Shown here: piece by piece, positions 44,626-55,101 of the stretch | How positions within the stretch are numbered: the first letter of the stretch is position 1 | Layout: every line of letters begins with the position of its first letter | The notes under the pieces: model-generated | The model's input: the letters and a program-made list of their open reading frames with translations, nothing else | What the model was told of the DNA's origin: nothing | Database searches by the model: none | Position numbers and translations under genes: made by a program | NCBI GenBank assembly: GCA_001910725.1 | Contig: MJGA01000012.1 | Location: forward strand, 868,001 to 932,000 | Origin: Phanerodontia chrysosporium | Lineage: Eukaryota; Basidiomycota; Agaricomycetes; Polyporales; Phanerochaetaceae | Direction: 5' to 3' | DNA: 64,000 bases

Positions 44626-46854
44626 CTGCATCACACTCTGCAAAGATGTCTGTGCGCTGCTACGGCCTTTGTGGCGGGTACAGCTAGCCATACAGGGTGG
44701 ACTTGGCGCGAGCGGGAACGTGGGGCTGGTGAGTCGAGAGTGGCACTTTTTGCGCAGACTTCTCCCAAGTTCGAAGCTGCCGATCTCACGACCTCAGAGC
44801 TTGATGTCAAGGCTACTCCTTCTGTGTCTGCGCGCACCGCAACGCCCAAGCTTGCTGTGGCAGAAACGGAAGATAACTCCCTGACGTCTCCGATACCGCG
44901 AGCGAAGGTGCGTGCACGCTCCCTGTCGGTGGTCGTACCTGCGCACTCAAAGCCCCCTCGTACCCTTGTACAGACATCACCCTTTTTGTCCAGCACAAGT
45001 GCTTCGTCCAGCGCAGACGCACCGTCTAGAACAACCTCGGGAGGTTATCGAACCATCAGTGTAGAGCATGAGTACACGAAATAGCACCCTTGTGGACAGG
45101 AACGCGCTGCCTGTGAGTGCTGCGTAATCCATGCTGATATTTTTCTTACTGTATCAGCAGCCTGCGCCCGCGTCCCCGCGCCCCCTCAAGGAGTGGGATG
45201 ACGACATTGTCGTGCTGTCGCACACGCCATCGCCGCGTATCGTGCCCCCTTCTGTGCCCCCTTCCGTGCCCCCTTCCGTGCCCCCTTCCGTGGACCCTTC
45301 CGTGGGCCCTCCCGCCCGCCGGACGCGACGCTCGCCCGACGCACCCCTGTCGCCGCCTTCGCCACTCCTCCCAGACTCTCCGGTAGTCCCTCTCAACCGG
45401 CAGCCCGGCCGCACGACACCATGATTACGCGCGTGCGGGCCCGCACCGACGGCCTCGCACCAGGGGCGTGGGTGGGCGGCATGGGAAAAGCGGCGCGCGG
45501 GCCGAATTCCAGAGCCTTTGGACTCGTTCGAGGCGCTGCCGTCACCGAAGAGACGGAAGAAGGCAGCCGTAGAGGATGGGCCTGCAGCGGTGCAAGCACC
45601 GCCTCTAAGAATGACTGCGCTTTTATCGTCTGCGCTGCGAGAGTATCATTCATAATTACCCACGGCGGAGGCCGTTCAAAGCACGGACGGCAGCCGCGAC
45701 GGACAGCGTACGGTATGTCAATCATGACTGCTTTGGGTAAGATATGGTGCTGACATGGCGCTCTGGACAGGGCACAAGAGCATTGCTGCGATGTTTACGG
45801 CACCAACGCCGAGGGAGCCAAAGTCGAGCATGCACTCGACTTTGGTGTGTGCTGGCATCGACGACGACACGCGCGAAAACTCCATCCTTCAGACTCGACA
45901 TTCCTTCCAAGCGCGAACCCCAATAACTTGGCACTTGATAACGGTCTCGGCTCCCCGTATACCTCAAGCGCAAACAGCTCTGCTGCGGCAACAGCACTTT
46001 CTACCTCCCGTCCATCTGTACGCACGCTAGATCTCGCCTATGTTCCGTGACTGATGCAACGCAACTTCTGCAGGACGCGCGGCTTTCGCCAGCATGAAGG
46101 CCCTGATCGAAGCTAGCAGTCGACGCGCCCGTCTTCTTACCCGCAATCTACGACAAGAGTAAGCCGCAACCTCTCTCCCTAGCCGTGTTTACGGCTATCT
46201 GACACAGTCCCTTGTCGGCACCCTCGACCCTAGCAGCAACGGAACTGTCATTGGACGGAGGGCTCGTCACGCCTTCGGACAAGGCGCAAGCGCAGCCCAA
46301 CCGCCTCTATTTCTCCCCGTCCGCGGCCCGCTCGACAACCCGGACCTTGTGCCACCGCTGCTCGAGGTCGACGCGCCGCTCCTGAAGTGGGTGCAGGTGC
46401 CCGTGGACGCCGTGGTGCCGACGACGGTGATGGTTTGCCTGCGCAAGCCGCCGACCAAGTCTAAAGCTACTCGTGTGCGTGCTCGAGCGCGAGAGGCTCG
46501 CGGGGAATACGTGCGCGAACTTCTCGCAGCTCAAGGACTACGTCGCGCTCGCCGGGGAGGAGACCGTCGTCATCGTTGGCAAGAAGCTTGGTGAGCAACC
46601 CCGCCGTAGACTTGAACGTGAACGGGCAACTCCGACCTGGCACAATGATGTGTGTATTCTCCTACCCTTTTGCATTTGCACGCACTGACATGGCATAGCG
46701 CGGCGAGATGCGAGTGTGGCCTGGGCTACGCGTACGACTTCTCGGGGATCAGCTTCGGCCAGGTCAACATGCAGCTTAATGGCCAGATAATCGGTTACCT
46801 AGGCTATTCCGCGAAGCAAAGTGGACTGTGAAGTACAAAGAGTCTGGGTATGGC
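44626..46854. other. Decayed, low-complexity coding-like region
   Basis: Ser/Thr/Pro-rich plus-strand frames (44760-45084, 45131-45424) are followed near 46340-46790 by short coherent segments. These are PPLLEVDAPLLKWVQVPVDA, NFSQLKDYVALAGEETVVIV and CECGLGYAYDFSGISFGQVN, in different frames. They look like remains of a multi-exon gene whose family I do not recognise. Confidence 0.4.
45246..45300 (+). repeat. 12-bp tandem repeats encoding VPPS units
   Basis: CCCCCTTCCGTG-type units repeat about four to five times and, in the plus frame, encode VPPSVPPSVPPSVPPSVDPS. Typical minisatellite inside a low-complexity frame. Confidence 0.8.
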
Positions 46855-46950
46855 CAGGCTAACCAGTCCTGGTACGACCCCGGACTCAGGCTAACTAGTC
46901 TTTGTACGATCTTGGATTCAGGCTGAATAGTCTCTGTACACCCTGGATTT
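46855..46950. repeat. 32-bp tandem repeat, three units
   Basis: Units begin CAGGCTAACCAGTC, CAGGCTAACTAGTC and CAGGCTGAATAGTC at 46855, 46887 and 46919, an exact 32-bp period. They lie directly next to the AT-rich island. Confidence 0.85.
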
Positions 46951-47609
46951 TACGTCGATTTCTGCTTTGCTTTCTTACGGTTTTTTTCCACTGTCTTCTA
47001 CCCCCGAAAACCAGACAATTTTTCAGGATTTTGTTCTATCCACGAAAAAATTGAATGTTTATGTGCAAAATCATGGAAAATTCTCGCATTCCTTCCATTT
47101 TCGCTCCCAAAATTCTGCAGTAAAATCGGAAAATAAAGCGCAGATAAAACCGCAACTTGAACTTGGTATTTGTCCGCGGTTTTCTCGCACGAAAAACTGA
47201 GGACAAATAGCAGGTTTTACTGTCATTATATAACCAGATTTCATCCGGTTTATGAGGCACAAAAACCGATAAAAAGTTTGGAGTTGATTGCTCGGTTTGT
47301 GGACGTAGAAAATCACATAGAAATCATTAATTTTAATCGCTGTATTTGCGAGATATATTACCATATTTTTTTGTGGTTATTTCGTGCGATAAACAGGAAT
47401 AAAGCCAGGTATAATCTTCAGCAAAAACCGGGGACAAATCTGAACACAAAGTTGAAGTTTTCTCTCAGTAAGTTGCTGCCGATAATCACACTGAATATAT
47501 CAGACTTTATTCCTGTTTTTTGGACGAACATATCAGAAGAAAACTGCAGGTTAGTCTTCCGGTAATAAACCAGTTTTCACAAGTTTAAAACCGCAGTTAC
47601 CACCCTGTG
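46951..47609. other. AT-rich island of about 650 bp
   Basis: Composition changes abruptly to long A and T runs, unlike the GC-rich surroundings. It contains a 14-bp inverted repeat (AAACAGGAATAAAG at 47391-47404 and its complement at 47505-47518) and several AAAACCG and GGACAAAT motifs in both orientations. Open frames in it lack motifs. It is bounded on the left by the 32-bp tandem repeat and on the right by a half tRNA-Leu gene. It could be the body of a tRNA-headed retroelement, an organelle-derived insert or a decayed element; none was confirmed. Confidence 0.7.
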
Positions 47610-47645
47610 TTAGTCTGGCGCCTTAGACCGCTCGGCCATCTCGCC
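47610..47645 (-). pseudogene. 5' half of a tRNA-Leu(AAG) gene
   Basis: These 36 bases are identical to the first 36 bases of the intact tRNA-Leu at 50319-50354, including the acceptor strand, D-arm and A-box. The match stops inside the anticodon (after AA of AAG) and the sequence passes into the AT-rich island. The 3' half was not found. Confidence 0.88.
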
Positions 47646-47821
47646 TTGGATACTTGGCCTCCCTTGGCGTTTCGGCTCGCCGGACATGCATCCGTTCCAC
47701 TCAACCCCCGTCCGTGCGAGGGACGCACGCCATACACATTCGCGATAAATCCAGAATGTATATCCAAAAAAATACCGAGATACAATACTCGTACATTGTC
47801 CCTTGATCATGTCCCTCCGGC

Positions 47822-49971
47822 TCACTCCGCAGACGCACCCTCGGGCGTGCGGTACCACACGTCCGCGCGCACAAAGTTGTTGTAGAGTTCTCCGGGCGCG
47901 AGAAGCGTGTCGTCGCCGCTTGCGCCACGCGTGGGTGCGTTCTGCTCGAGGAACGCGGCGAGCGGCTCGTGAAACTCGAGGAATGCCGCGCTCCCGATGG
48001 CGTACCCGTCCTTCCCGAACTCGCCGCTCCCGCCGTGGATGCGCTTCCGCGCGTTCTTGGTCGGGTGCGTGAGGATGTTCGTGTAGAATTGCACACCGGA
48101 CTCTGCGGTAGTGTAAATGGCAGGTTAGTGGGGTGCGTGTGCTGCGCGAGTGTGAGATGGAGGACGCACGGTTCGAGTCGAAGACGACCTTGAGGCCGCT
48201 CTTATCGCTCGCGAGGAGAACGAGCGGGTCTGCGGCTGCGCGAACGGGTGCCGGTGCCAGCACGTCTGAAATTACATCGGTGTCCTCTGACCGGCATCAT
48301 AAGCTGATCCAATCCTACGGGCATGATGATGGTCGAGGACTTACGGGCATCCGCAGGCAGCCGCGTGGGAATCGGGTGTGGTGTACGGTCGAACACGTAG
48401 AACTCATCTGCGGGCGTGCAAAGCGTCAGCGAGGGCACTCCTGAAGTTGCCCTTCCCGCCGCACTCACCGTATCCGTTCTCGTACTGCTCGCCAATCGTG
48501 AAGGATGTTTTCGCGGCGTGGTCATGGTGCGTGCCAGCGACGGGTGCGAGGCGGCCAGTGCTCAGCGCGGTCGCGGGGTCGAGCTCGATCGTGTTTTTGG
48601 ACTGTCGGTTGGAAGCGGTATGTCAGCACATGTTTCGCAGCCGGGAAAACAAGGCATAAAGGAGAGAAAATATTCGGCAGAGTCCTGGGAAGACATGAAG
48701 GGTGAAGCAAAAGCAGAGAGCTGCGCAAACTGCTGCACTCGACACTTAACAGCGCCGGAGTACGACGGGACCACCTTTGACGCATCCCACAGGTACCGCG
48801 TGTAGAACTCAATGGAAGCGTCAAACCTGTGAGCCAAAGCCCTGCTCGGGCGTAATTACGCCCGCGTGCCACACAAGTAACACACAAAAATGGCTGTGCC
48901 CACTCCATCGTGCGAGACCCTCCATGGCAGCTGATGGGCAGAGGTAGCGCGTATAACCAGAAAGTACAAGGGAAATCGGCGCCGCATAGGCTATGGAGGG
49001 GCACATGTGATGCCTGCACCAGGGGCGAAAAATACCTGCGGCATGGTCCAGGTGGCGTACGCGTGTGCGAGAATGGAAGAGGTCGTACGCGCAATGAAGA
49101 CGAGCATCGATGACGACAATCCAGAGACTCAAGACTGTGACGTACCTTGATTTTAAGCTTGTGACCGTGTACTGAAGGTTCTGAGCCGTCCTGGAGGGAT
49201 GCATCCAGGTTGAAGCCCCAGTGCTGGTGGAGAATGAGATGCGAGCACAACATAATGGAGAGCGCACACACCTGAGTGAGGTTAATCGGGGTAACCTTGT
49301 TGTCGTCCTCGAGCTTTGCGCGGTAGACAATGACGAGGCTGCCGAGGCAGTACTCGCCGGTCTCCTCGTCGATGGCCTTGCCGCGGGGGCCGGCGAGGCC
49401 AACAAAGACTTCGACGCGAAGGCGGCCAGGGTAGCCTTCCTCACCGTCGTCACTTGTGCGCGCAAAGACGACGCCGGCCTGGCCAGGGAACTCGCGCTGG
49501 AGGGTGGCACGCTCGGCGGGGGTGAAGAGGCGAGCCTGCTCGGGGTCAAGGAGTGGCTCCCAGAGGTGGCTGTCGAAGCCCTCGACGCCGCCGTGAAGCG
49601 AAACGGTGGGCTTCTCGTTGGGTCGCGGGGCAAAGGTCCCCTGTGCGGCGCCCTTGGCGAGCACGACGGGCGCGGCGCCGGCAGCGTCGGGGACAGGGAC
49701 GCGGTTGGCGTAGCGGCCGACGATGCTGTTGGTGTACTTTTGCTGGAGGTGGGTCGCGGGGTTCTCTGGGCCGATCAGGATGTCGTGTGTCTAGTCTGCG
49801 GGGTGAGCAAGGAGGGGTGAGTCAGAGCAGGGTCGGGGTGCGCACCTTGCCGTCAGCCTGGACGTAGAGCCTGTGGAAGGTGACGCCATGGGGCAGCACC
49901 TCGAGGGCGAGGCTGGGCGTGAGGCTGGGGAGAGTGAGGAGGACGGGGGTGAAGCGAGGGTCGGTGGTCAT
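47822..49971 (-). CDS. Galactose mutarotase (aldose 1-epimerase)
   Basis: Reads MTTDPRFTPVLLTLPSLTPS, GVTFHRLYVQADGK, then after an intron THDILIGPENP and VGRYANRVPVP. SLHGGVEGFDSHLWEPL follows, then EGYPGRLRVEVFVG, VTPINLTQ joined to HWGFNLDASLQ, VHGHKLKIK, NTIELDPATALSTG, IGEQYENGYDEFYVFDR, ARKRIHGGSGEF and AAFLEFHEPLAAF. It interconverts alpha and beta anomers of galactose or glucose, normally in the cytosol. HWGFN supplies the catalytic-acid His region and FLEFHEP the catalytic Glu. The start ATG at 49971 gives a standard N-terminus, and the stop is at 47822. The intron between LKIK and NTIEL spans about 544 nt (48602-49145), roughly ten times the usual size here. Apart from that the gene appears intact. 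Confidence 0.85.
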
Positions 49972-50318
49972 CGTCGTCGTCGTCGACAGTGAAGAGCAGC
50001 GTTCGAGTGTTATCGCGATGAGCGGGGCGGACGCAGACGCAAGGAACGATCGCCCCGGCCCGATCGTCGCGCTCTCGTCATCTCGCCACCAAACGCTATC
50101 TTATCACCCCTTCCCCGACGTTCCCCCGACGGATCTATTCCCATGCGGGCGCCCGTCCCGCTCTGCCCAGTCGCGTCGTTCTGTGCAGCATGGCCACCAC
50201 TGACAAACATCGACCAGTAGGGAGGTCTGACATGCGTTCTGTCTTCTAGGAGAGTTGCAGAACTAGGACGGATACATTCTTCGACCATTGGAGTTGTCTA
50301 CTTGGGCAAACTACCCAA

Positions 50319-50398
50319 GGCGAGATGGCCGAGCGGTCTAAGGCGCCAGACTAAGGATCTGGTCCGAAAGGGCGTGGGTTCGAATCCCACTCTCGTCA
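50319..50398 (+). tRNA. tRNA-Leu (anticodon AAG)
   Basis: The acceptor stem pairs GGCGAGA with TCTCGTC, followed by discriminator A. The anticodon loop is CTAAGGA within the CCAGA/TCTGG stem, giving AAG at 50353-50355. A long variable arm (GTCCGAAAGGGC) marks a class II tRNA, as expected for Leu. The T-arm contains GGTTCGAATCC. No intron. Confidence 0.95.
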
Positions 50399-51006
50399 TT
50401 GATTTTGCTTGAGTCCATAGCCAAGCCGTCATCCATCGTTTTTGCCGTGTCGTCCAGGCTCTCAGACTCCCGAGTTCACTGTCATTGCAGTTGGTTGGCG
50501 TACCCTACAGTACATGCTAATAGATACAGGATGTAGAGTAGAGCGCAACTTATGCAGACAGAGATTGGTGTCGGACCCGTACCATGACAAGCCAAAGCGG
50601 ACGAGATCGCGACGCCCTATGACCTGATGCAGCCAATACCAGGCTCACGGTCGCAAACATGAAGTGACGCATAACCCGAGTCTTGCGTCAAAGGCCGATT
50701 GTTAACAATCGGTTCTTCGTCATACGCTTTCAAGCAGCCAAATGCTAACAAAATAGGATGAGCTACTGTATAGTGAGCTAGCTGGAGGCGTGAGACGAAC
50801 TGCATGTTCCTGCGTCAAATCCAAAGTCCAGCGTCGGACAGGCTCTTGTGAGATGTTGGGAGAGATCATCAGGCCAGTCCTTGTGCTAGCGAGCCAAGCG
50901 GGTTAAGTAATGCATGCTTGCAGGCGAGATTCTTACCGAAAACAAGTCATATGCGTCGTCATGGCATGCAATGGCAATGGGGGCTGGCGAAGTCTGTCGG
51001 GGCACA
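50399..51006. other. Intergenic, nothing recognised
   Basis: Between tRNA-Leu and the next minus-strand gene. Short frames on both strands have no motifs. Confidence 0.4.
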
Positions 51007-52274
51007 TCAGTAAGGCGACATTATATCCAGCAGATAAGATCGACATGCCTCTAAGATATGATCCAAGATGACATCGACTGGATCGTTGTACTTTGTGTAC
51101 CGGTGGTTCAGTAAGAGTAGTGCGGTCTCCACTTCACTACACTCACATTGTGTGCGATACAGGCCGGAGGCATCTCTTCAATTTGCGTAGAAGTCGACTC
51201 CACACTTGCCGTACTCTTCTGGCTTTCCGCAGAGCTATTCACGGAGTGGCGTCTTCGCAGCTGCTGCGCTGCGCCAAGTATCCGCGAGAACCAAGAAGGG
51301 CGGGACTCGACGCTGGAAGGGCTATTTGAGCCCGAGCTGCGGGACCGTTGGGTAGCAGACGAAGACCCGGATTGCCATGGCCCCAAGACGTCCTTTGCCT
51401 CGGCTTGCATGGAGATCTTTGGCCTGCCGAGTGCCCGACGAGTCTTGACTTTGTAGTATCGCAGGAAAAGGCACTGGTTGTGGGGAAGTGCGACGCCATC
51501 ATGGGGCATAGCATTCTCGTTCGGCGGTGGTCCGCACCGCTGTTCGACTGACATGCTGACTTCCGTCCCGACCGAGACCTCGAATGCAGCGCGTGCATAC
51601 GAGCCCGCAGACGCATTGAAGGAGATATCTTGCGCCTTTCCCTGATTCGAAAACGTCGCAATCGCCCACTCGGACGTCTTCAGCCAGCCCGACACGAGCA
51701 CGATCGCGTCGGACGGCACGTCGTAGCCCCTCTCGACGGCAAAGTCATACCAGGACGCGTGGTGAGCCGCTATGTACTCCCGGAAATGGCGGTTCCGGAT
51801 GTACCACGTCTGGTGTCCTGCGTCGCCAAGGACCGCAATCGCACCGCGGCTACTGTGGCAGCTGAACGTGTACGCTGCGCCAGACCCTGCTAAGCCGCTG
51901 TTCAAGATGAGACAGCGTGCGATCGCGACGACGAGTGAGGCTCACCTCGAAGTGGATGCTTCTGCGTTTACCTTCCGGTACGTTGTGGTGGTGGTGCAGA
52001 TCGGCCCCGCAGAGACATGATGTTGCGCTGAGTGTAGAAGACGCTCATTGGGTTGCAACACGACGAAGCCAGCCGGCACCCCGTCTTCATTAATAGGATC
52101 GCCTTCGGGCCGCATTGCGTTGAAGAGACGGATGAAACTGCCTTCGGAGACGAAGCCGACGTCCCCGATCTCAACCTCGCCAAACCGGGTTGGCTCAGGA
52201 TGCCACAGAGGAAGTCCGTAGCCACGGCTGACGAGCTGTTCAGCGTAGACGATCGCGGCGCACGAGTCTGACAT
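51007..52274 (-). CDS. Conserved agaricomycete cytosolic protein of unknown function
   Basis: MSDSCAAIVYAEQLVSRGYG, PLWHPEPTRFGEVEIGDVGF, GSFIRLFNAMRPEGD and GVPAGFVVLQPNERL form the first part. AIAVLGDAGHQTWYIRNRHF, REYIAAHHASWYDFAVERGY, DAIVLVSGWLKTSEWAIATF, VSMSVEQRCGPPP and LFLRYYKVKTRR follow. The last exon is reached through a GTGAGT donor after CIAHN and reads YNDPVDVILDHILE, stopping at 51007. I know this pattern, a globular repeat-like body ending DP(L)xxVLDYILE, from many uncharacterised agaricomycete proteins; no enzymatic motif is visible. The C-terminus ends about 16 residues after ILDHILE, and I recall relatives continuing further, so this copy may be shortened. The ATG at 52274 is chosen over ATG 52328. 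Confidence 0.62.
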
Positions 52275-52954
52275 ACGGCTAGCGTCGGAGGGCGGGTAAA
52301 GTGGATCGTCGACGACAGACAAGCCCAATCATGTTTTATCGTTCGGACGATGATGCACAGCTTCCTGTAAAGCGTTCTGTCAGTCTGCATCAGTCAATGC
52401 ACGTCAAGTTGCTATGCTTACATCCGGACCCTGGATTGCGCAGCCCCAGAGGTACGAGAGGTACTTTGCACGCCTGCAGTGCCGTTGGAGACGGTGTATG
52501 TGGTCCCGCAGCCGAGGCGGCGAGTCGGTAGCGCACCAACCAGAGTGACCGTGGGACGAGGTCTAGCGAGCGTCACAAACACTGTAGATGGGGAGGATTC
52601 ACCTTCCGACACAGCCGCGCGTCACTCTGCGTCACTAGCTATCTCGTGTACTGCCAGGCAGCAGATACATAGATTCCAACACGGCACAGAAAGTCAGCGT
52701 TTGGTAGTTGCTGAGGGCTAAGCTGGTCCCACCCTAGTTCTAGTTGTGATGGTAGATGGTATAGAACGCGGCTCCTCGGACGAGAATCTCGTATTTCTAG
52801 CGCCTTGTTATGCGGATATGGACCCATTGATGTACCAGTGCATTCGAGTTGCGTTCAAAGAGTGCCACGGGTTATTTGAAAAAACCACAAGGACATACAA
52901 AAGGATAAAGTCATAGCGTTTAGTGCTACCACGGAAAGCAAAAGAAAACAAAAA
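52275..52954. other. Intergenic, nothing recognised
   Basis: The left end likely holds the promoter of the conserved minus-strand gene. Small plus-strand frames at 52301-52721 carry no motifs. Confidence 0.4.
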
Positions 52955-53026
52955 TGACCACCGCAGGGGTCGAACCTGCAATCTCCTGATTCGTAGTCAG
53001 ACGCGATGCCATTTCGCCAGGCGGCC
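52955..53026 (-). tRNA. tRNA-Arg (anticodon ACG)
   Basis: On the minus strand the acceptor GGCCGCC pairs with GGTGGTC (two G-U pairs). The D-arm TGGCGAAATGGCA, the anticodon loop CTACGAA with anticodon ACG, and the T-arm GGTTCGACCCC are present, with discriminator A. The length is 72 nt, no intron. ACG decodes CGU/CGC after A34 modification. Confidence 0.93.
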
Positions 53027-55101
53027 GTGATGTAACGTCTCACAAACACCAGTACGATGTCAGCAGCATATAATCACTTGTCACCCCACGTCGTTGTCTG
53101 TTGCGTCTTCTCTGGCTTCTAGCCATACGCATTTACCTTGTACTTAAGATTATACCGAGCCAGTTTGACGAAACTTACTGGCACATATCTGTGAGAAGTA
53201 CAGAGAGCGAGATAGTCCACCACAATCGGACGACCGCTACTAGCTTTACCGGCTGCTGGTTGGGATGAGGTTCTGATCTTTGAAAACTCCTGAGCACCCC
53301 CAAGGGCAGGGCTAGATATCCGTCAGCGCATTCCCGAGCCCTACGAAGAATGGCTGAACGACAGGTGCCGACGCAGCTGCGCCCGAGTATGCATCGCTCG
53401 CCTGTCGTCGCTCCGATGCCCATCGGTATCGATCTGGCGGAGGTCGTCCGCGTGGCTATCTCGCGCGTGGGGACGCATGGTAGGACGCAGCGTATTCGCT
53501 CCGGGGTAACCACGGAACGGGCGGCAGCGTGGCCGCCACAAGGCCGCCGGGTTCTACGGAGAATGGTGAGCCTGGTGCGTGGGACAGGGAATGATGACCG
53601 AGGTGCGTGTGCCCTGCACGCCGTAATGACGTGGTTGGCAGCGAGAATGTAGAGCGAGATTGGTGAACAATTGGTGCCTTGGCGAGGTGCAGTCCTTCGG
53701 TTGTAAGGCTGCAAGTGTAGGCGCAAAACATTGCACGGACGCATTAGAGGACCCACGGCAACATACAGGACCACAATACGAAGCATCAATCCCCAAGGCT
53801 GCGCTGCGGGATCCATATGGCTCCTTCTGCGGAGGCAATTGAGAGAAAGCGGAGGCAATAACGGACCGCAGAGCGACTGGATATGCACGTAGCAACGGCC
53901 GTCGATTGGCTACCCAGACAGGTCAATGCACAGAGCGCGTTATGCTTCAGAGACCGCGTAGAGCGTCGGAAATGTCTGACCGATGCCAGGCTGAGTCTCG
54001 GTGGTCGTTGAGCGGTATGCTGGAGATCAGACAAGCGGATGGCCGCCTGCTGATGTTCGGAAGACCTCCAGGATTGCCCGAGGGTGGTTGCTTCCAGAAG
54101 CGGGGGCCGGTCCTCGAACGCGTGGCGTGTTGGGCCTCGGCACACTGGTGACCGACGCTTGGCCGATATAGCCTGGATGCGCGCAGTGGATAGGTGAGTG
54201 TGGAATCTCGCCCAGCGCGGTGCTCGCCCGAGGGCGCTGAGCGGCGGGCCGTTTCCAGAACAGATGGGCTCGCCGTCCATCGTCCATCGCGCACGGTGCC
54301 TGGTGCGCCTGAAACGAGGGTGGCGGGCGCACCAGATGTCGCGTGGTCGACTGGACCGAGTGAATTCCAAGGTGCTTGTGGATGACGTCGTGCGGCCAGA
54401 GCATCGCCTGTCGCGGTGCGCGACGTGCGGCGGGTTGTGGTCCCCGCGGAGCGCGTCGGCGCTGCGTGTGCCGGGACGGCACCCCCGACGACGGTGATTG
54501 GGTCGGGCAAGGCTACGTGGCGCAGCCGTCCGCGGCGTCGCCCGTGGTCGGGGACGAGCCGCGGTGCCTTCAGAATCAGGCACGGGTTTAGCCTGGACGG
54601 AGGCCATTGGCTCGCGAGGGCGGCGTACCAGGGCGTGCTGGGCTGCTGGCGGGGGCCGCGCCAGCGTCCAGCGTGGACGGCAGGACGTGTGGGGGATTCT
54701 GGCTGAGTGCCTGGCCTAGCGGCGGCGGTGCATGCTCCGGGAGGAGGGAGCTCTTGCACCCGGGGCTGGAGTCTGGGGCCTGGCGAACAGAGCAGCCTAT
54801 CAGTCAAAGTCGAGGGAACAAAAAGAGAGCAGGTGGAAGCAGCGAAGATATTGTAGGGTGAACAACGTGGATTAGGCTGCGTCGTCGTCGAGTGCGGCGA
54901 GGGCCTGGAAAAGCGGGAAGGGGAGGATGGAAAGCGGAGGCGTGGAAAATATCACAGCCGGCGTTTGTCCTCGAATCGGCTGCAGATCGCCAAGCGCCCA
55001 AAACCGCTCCCGCTTCCAGTCAAAAGCGCTCTGCCCTCTCTCCCGCTCTCTCTACCATCTGCGCCCCCCTCCCTTCACCGTCGCACGACTTTTCGCGCAA
55101 C
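53027..55101. other. GC-rich region without a recognised gene
   Basis: About 2 kb between tRNA-Arg and the F-box/LRR-like gene. Long frames on both strands at 53786-54807 are Arg/Ala/Pro-rich and mirror one another, as expected from high GC alone. No family motif was found. The last 200 bp before 55102 likely hold the promoter of the next gene. Confidence 0.45.

Noticed and set aside
46951..47609. Mitochondrial gene insertion
   Set aside because: Composition would fit, but no mitochondrial protein or RNA gene can be read in it. Left as unexplained.
47610..47649. A complete second tRNA-Leu gene with an intron
   Set aside because: The match stops inside the anticodon and no 3' half with a T-arm follows on the minus strand.
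48562..48837. Separate small gene on the minus strand
   Set aside because: It overlaps the long intron of the mutarotase gene and has no motif; its frame is probably chance.
53786..54807. Long overlapping open frames on both strands
   Set aside because: Arg/Ala/Pro-rich mirror frames explained by high GC content; no motif, and no start or splice support.
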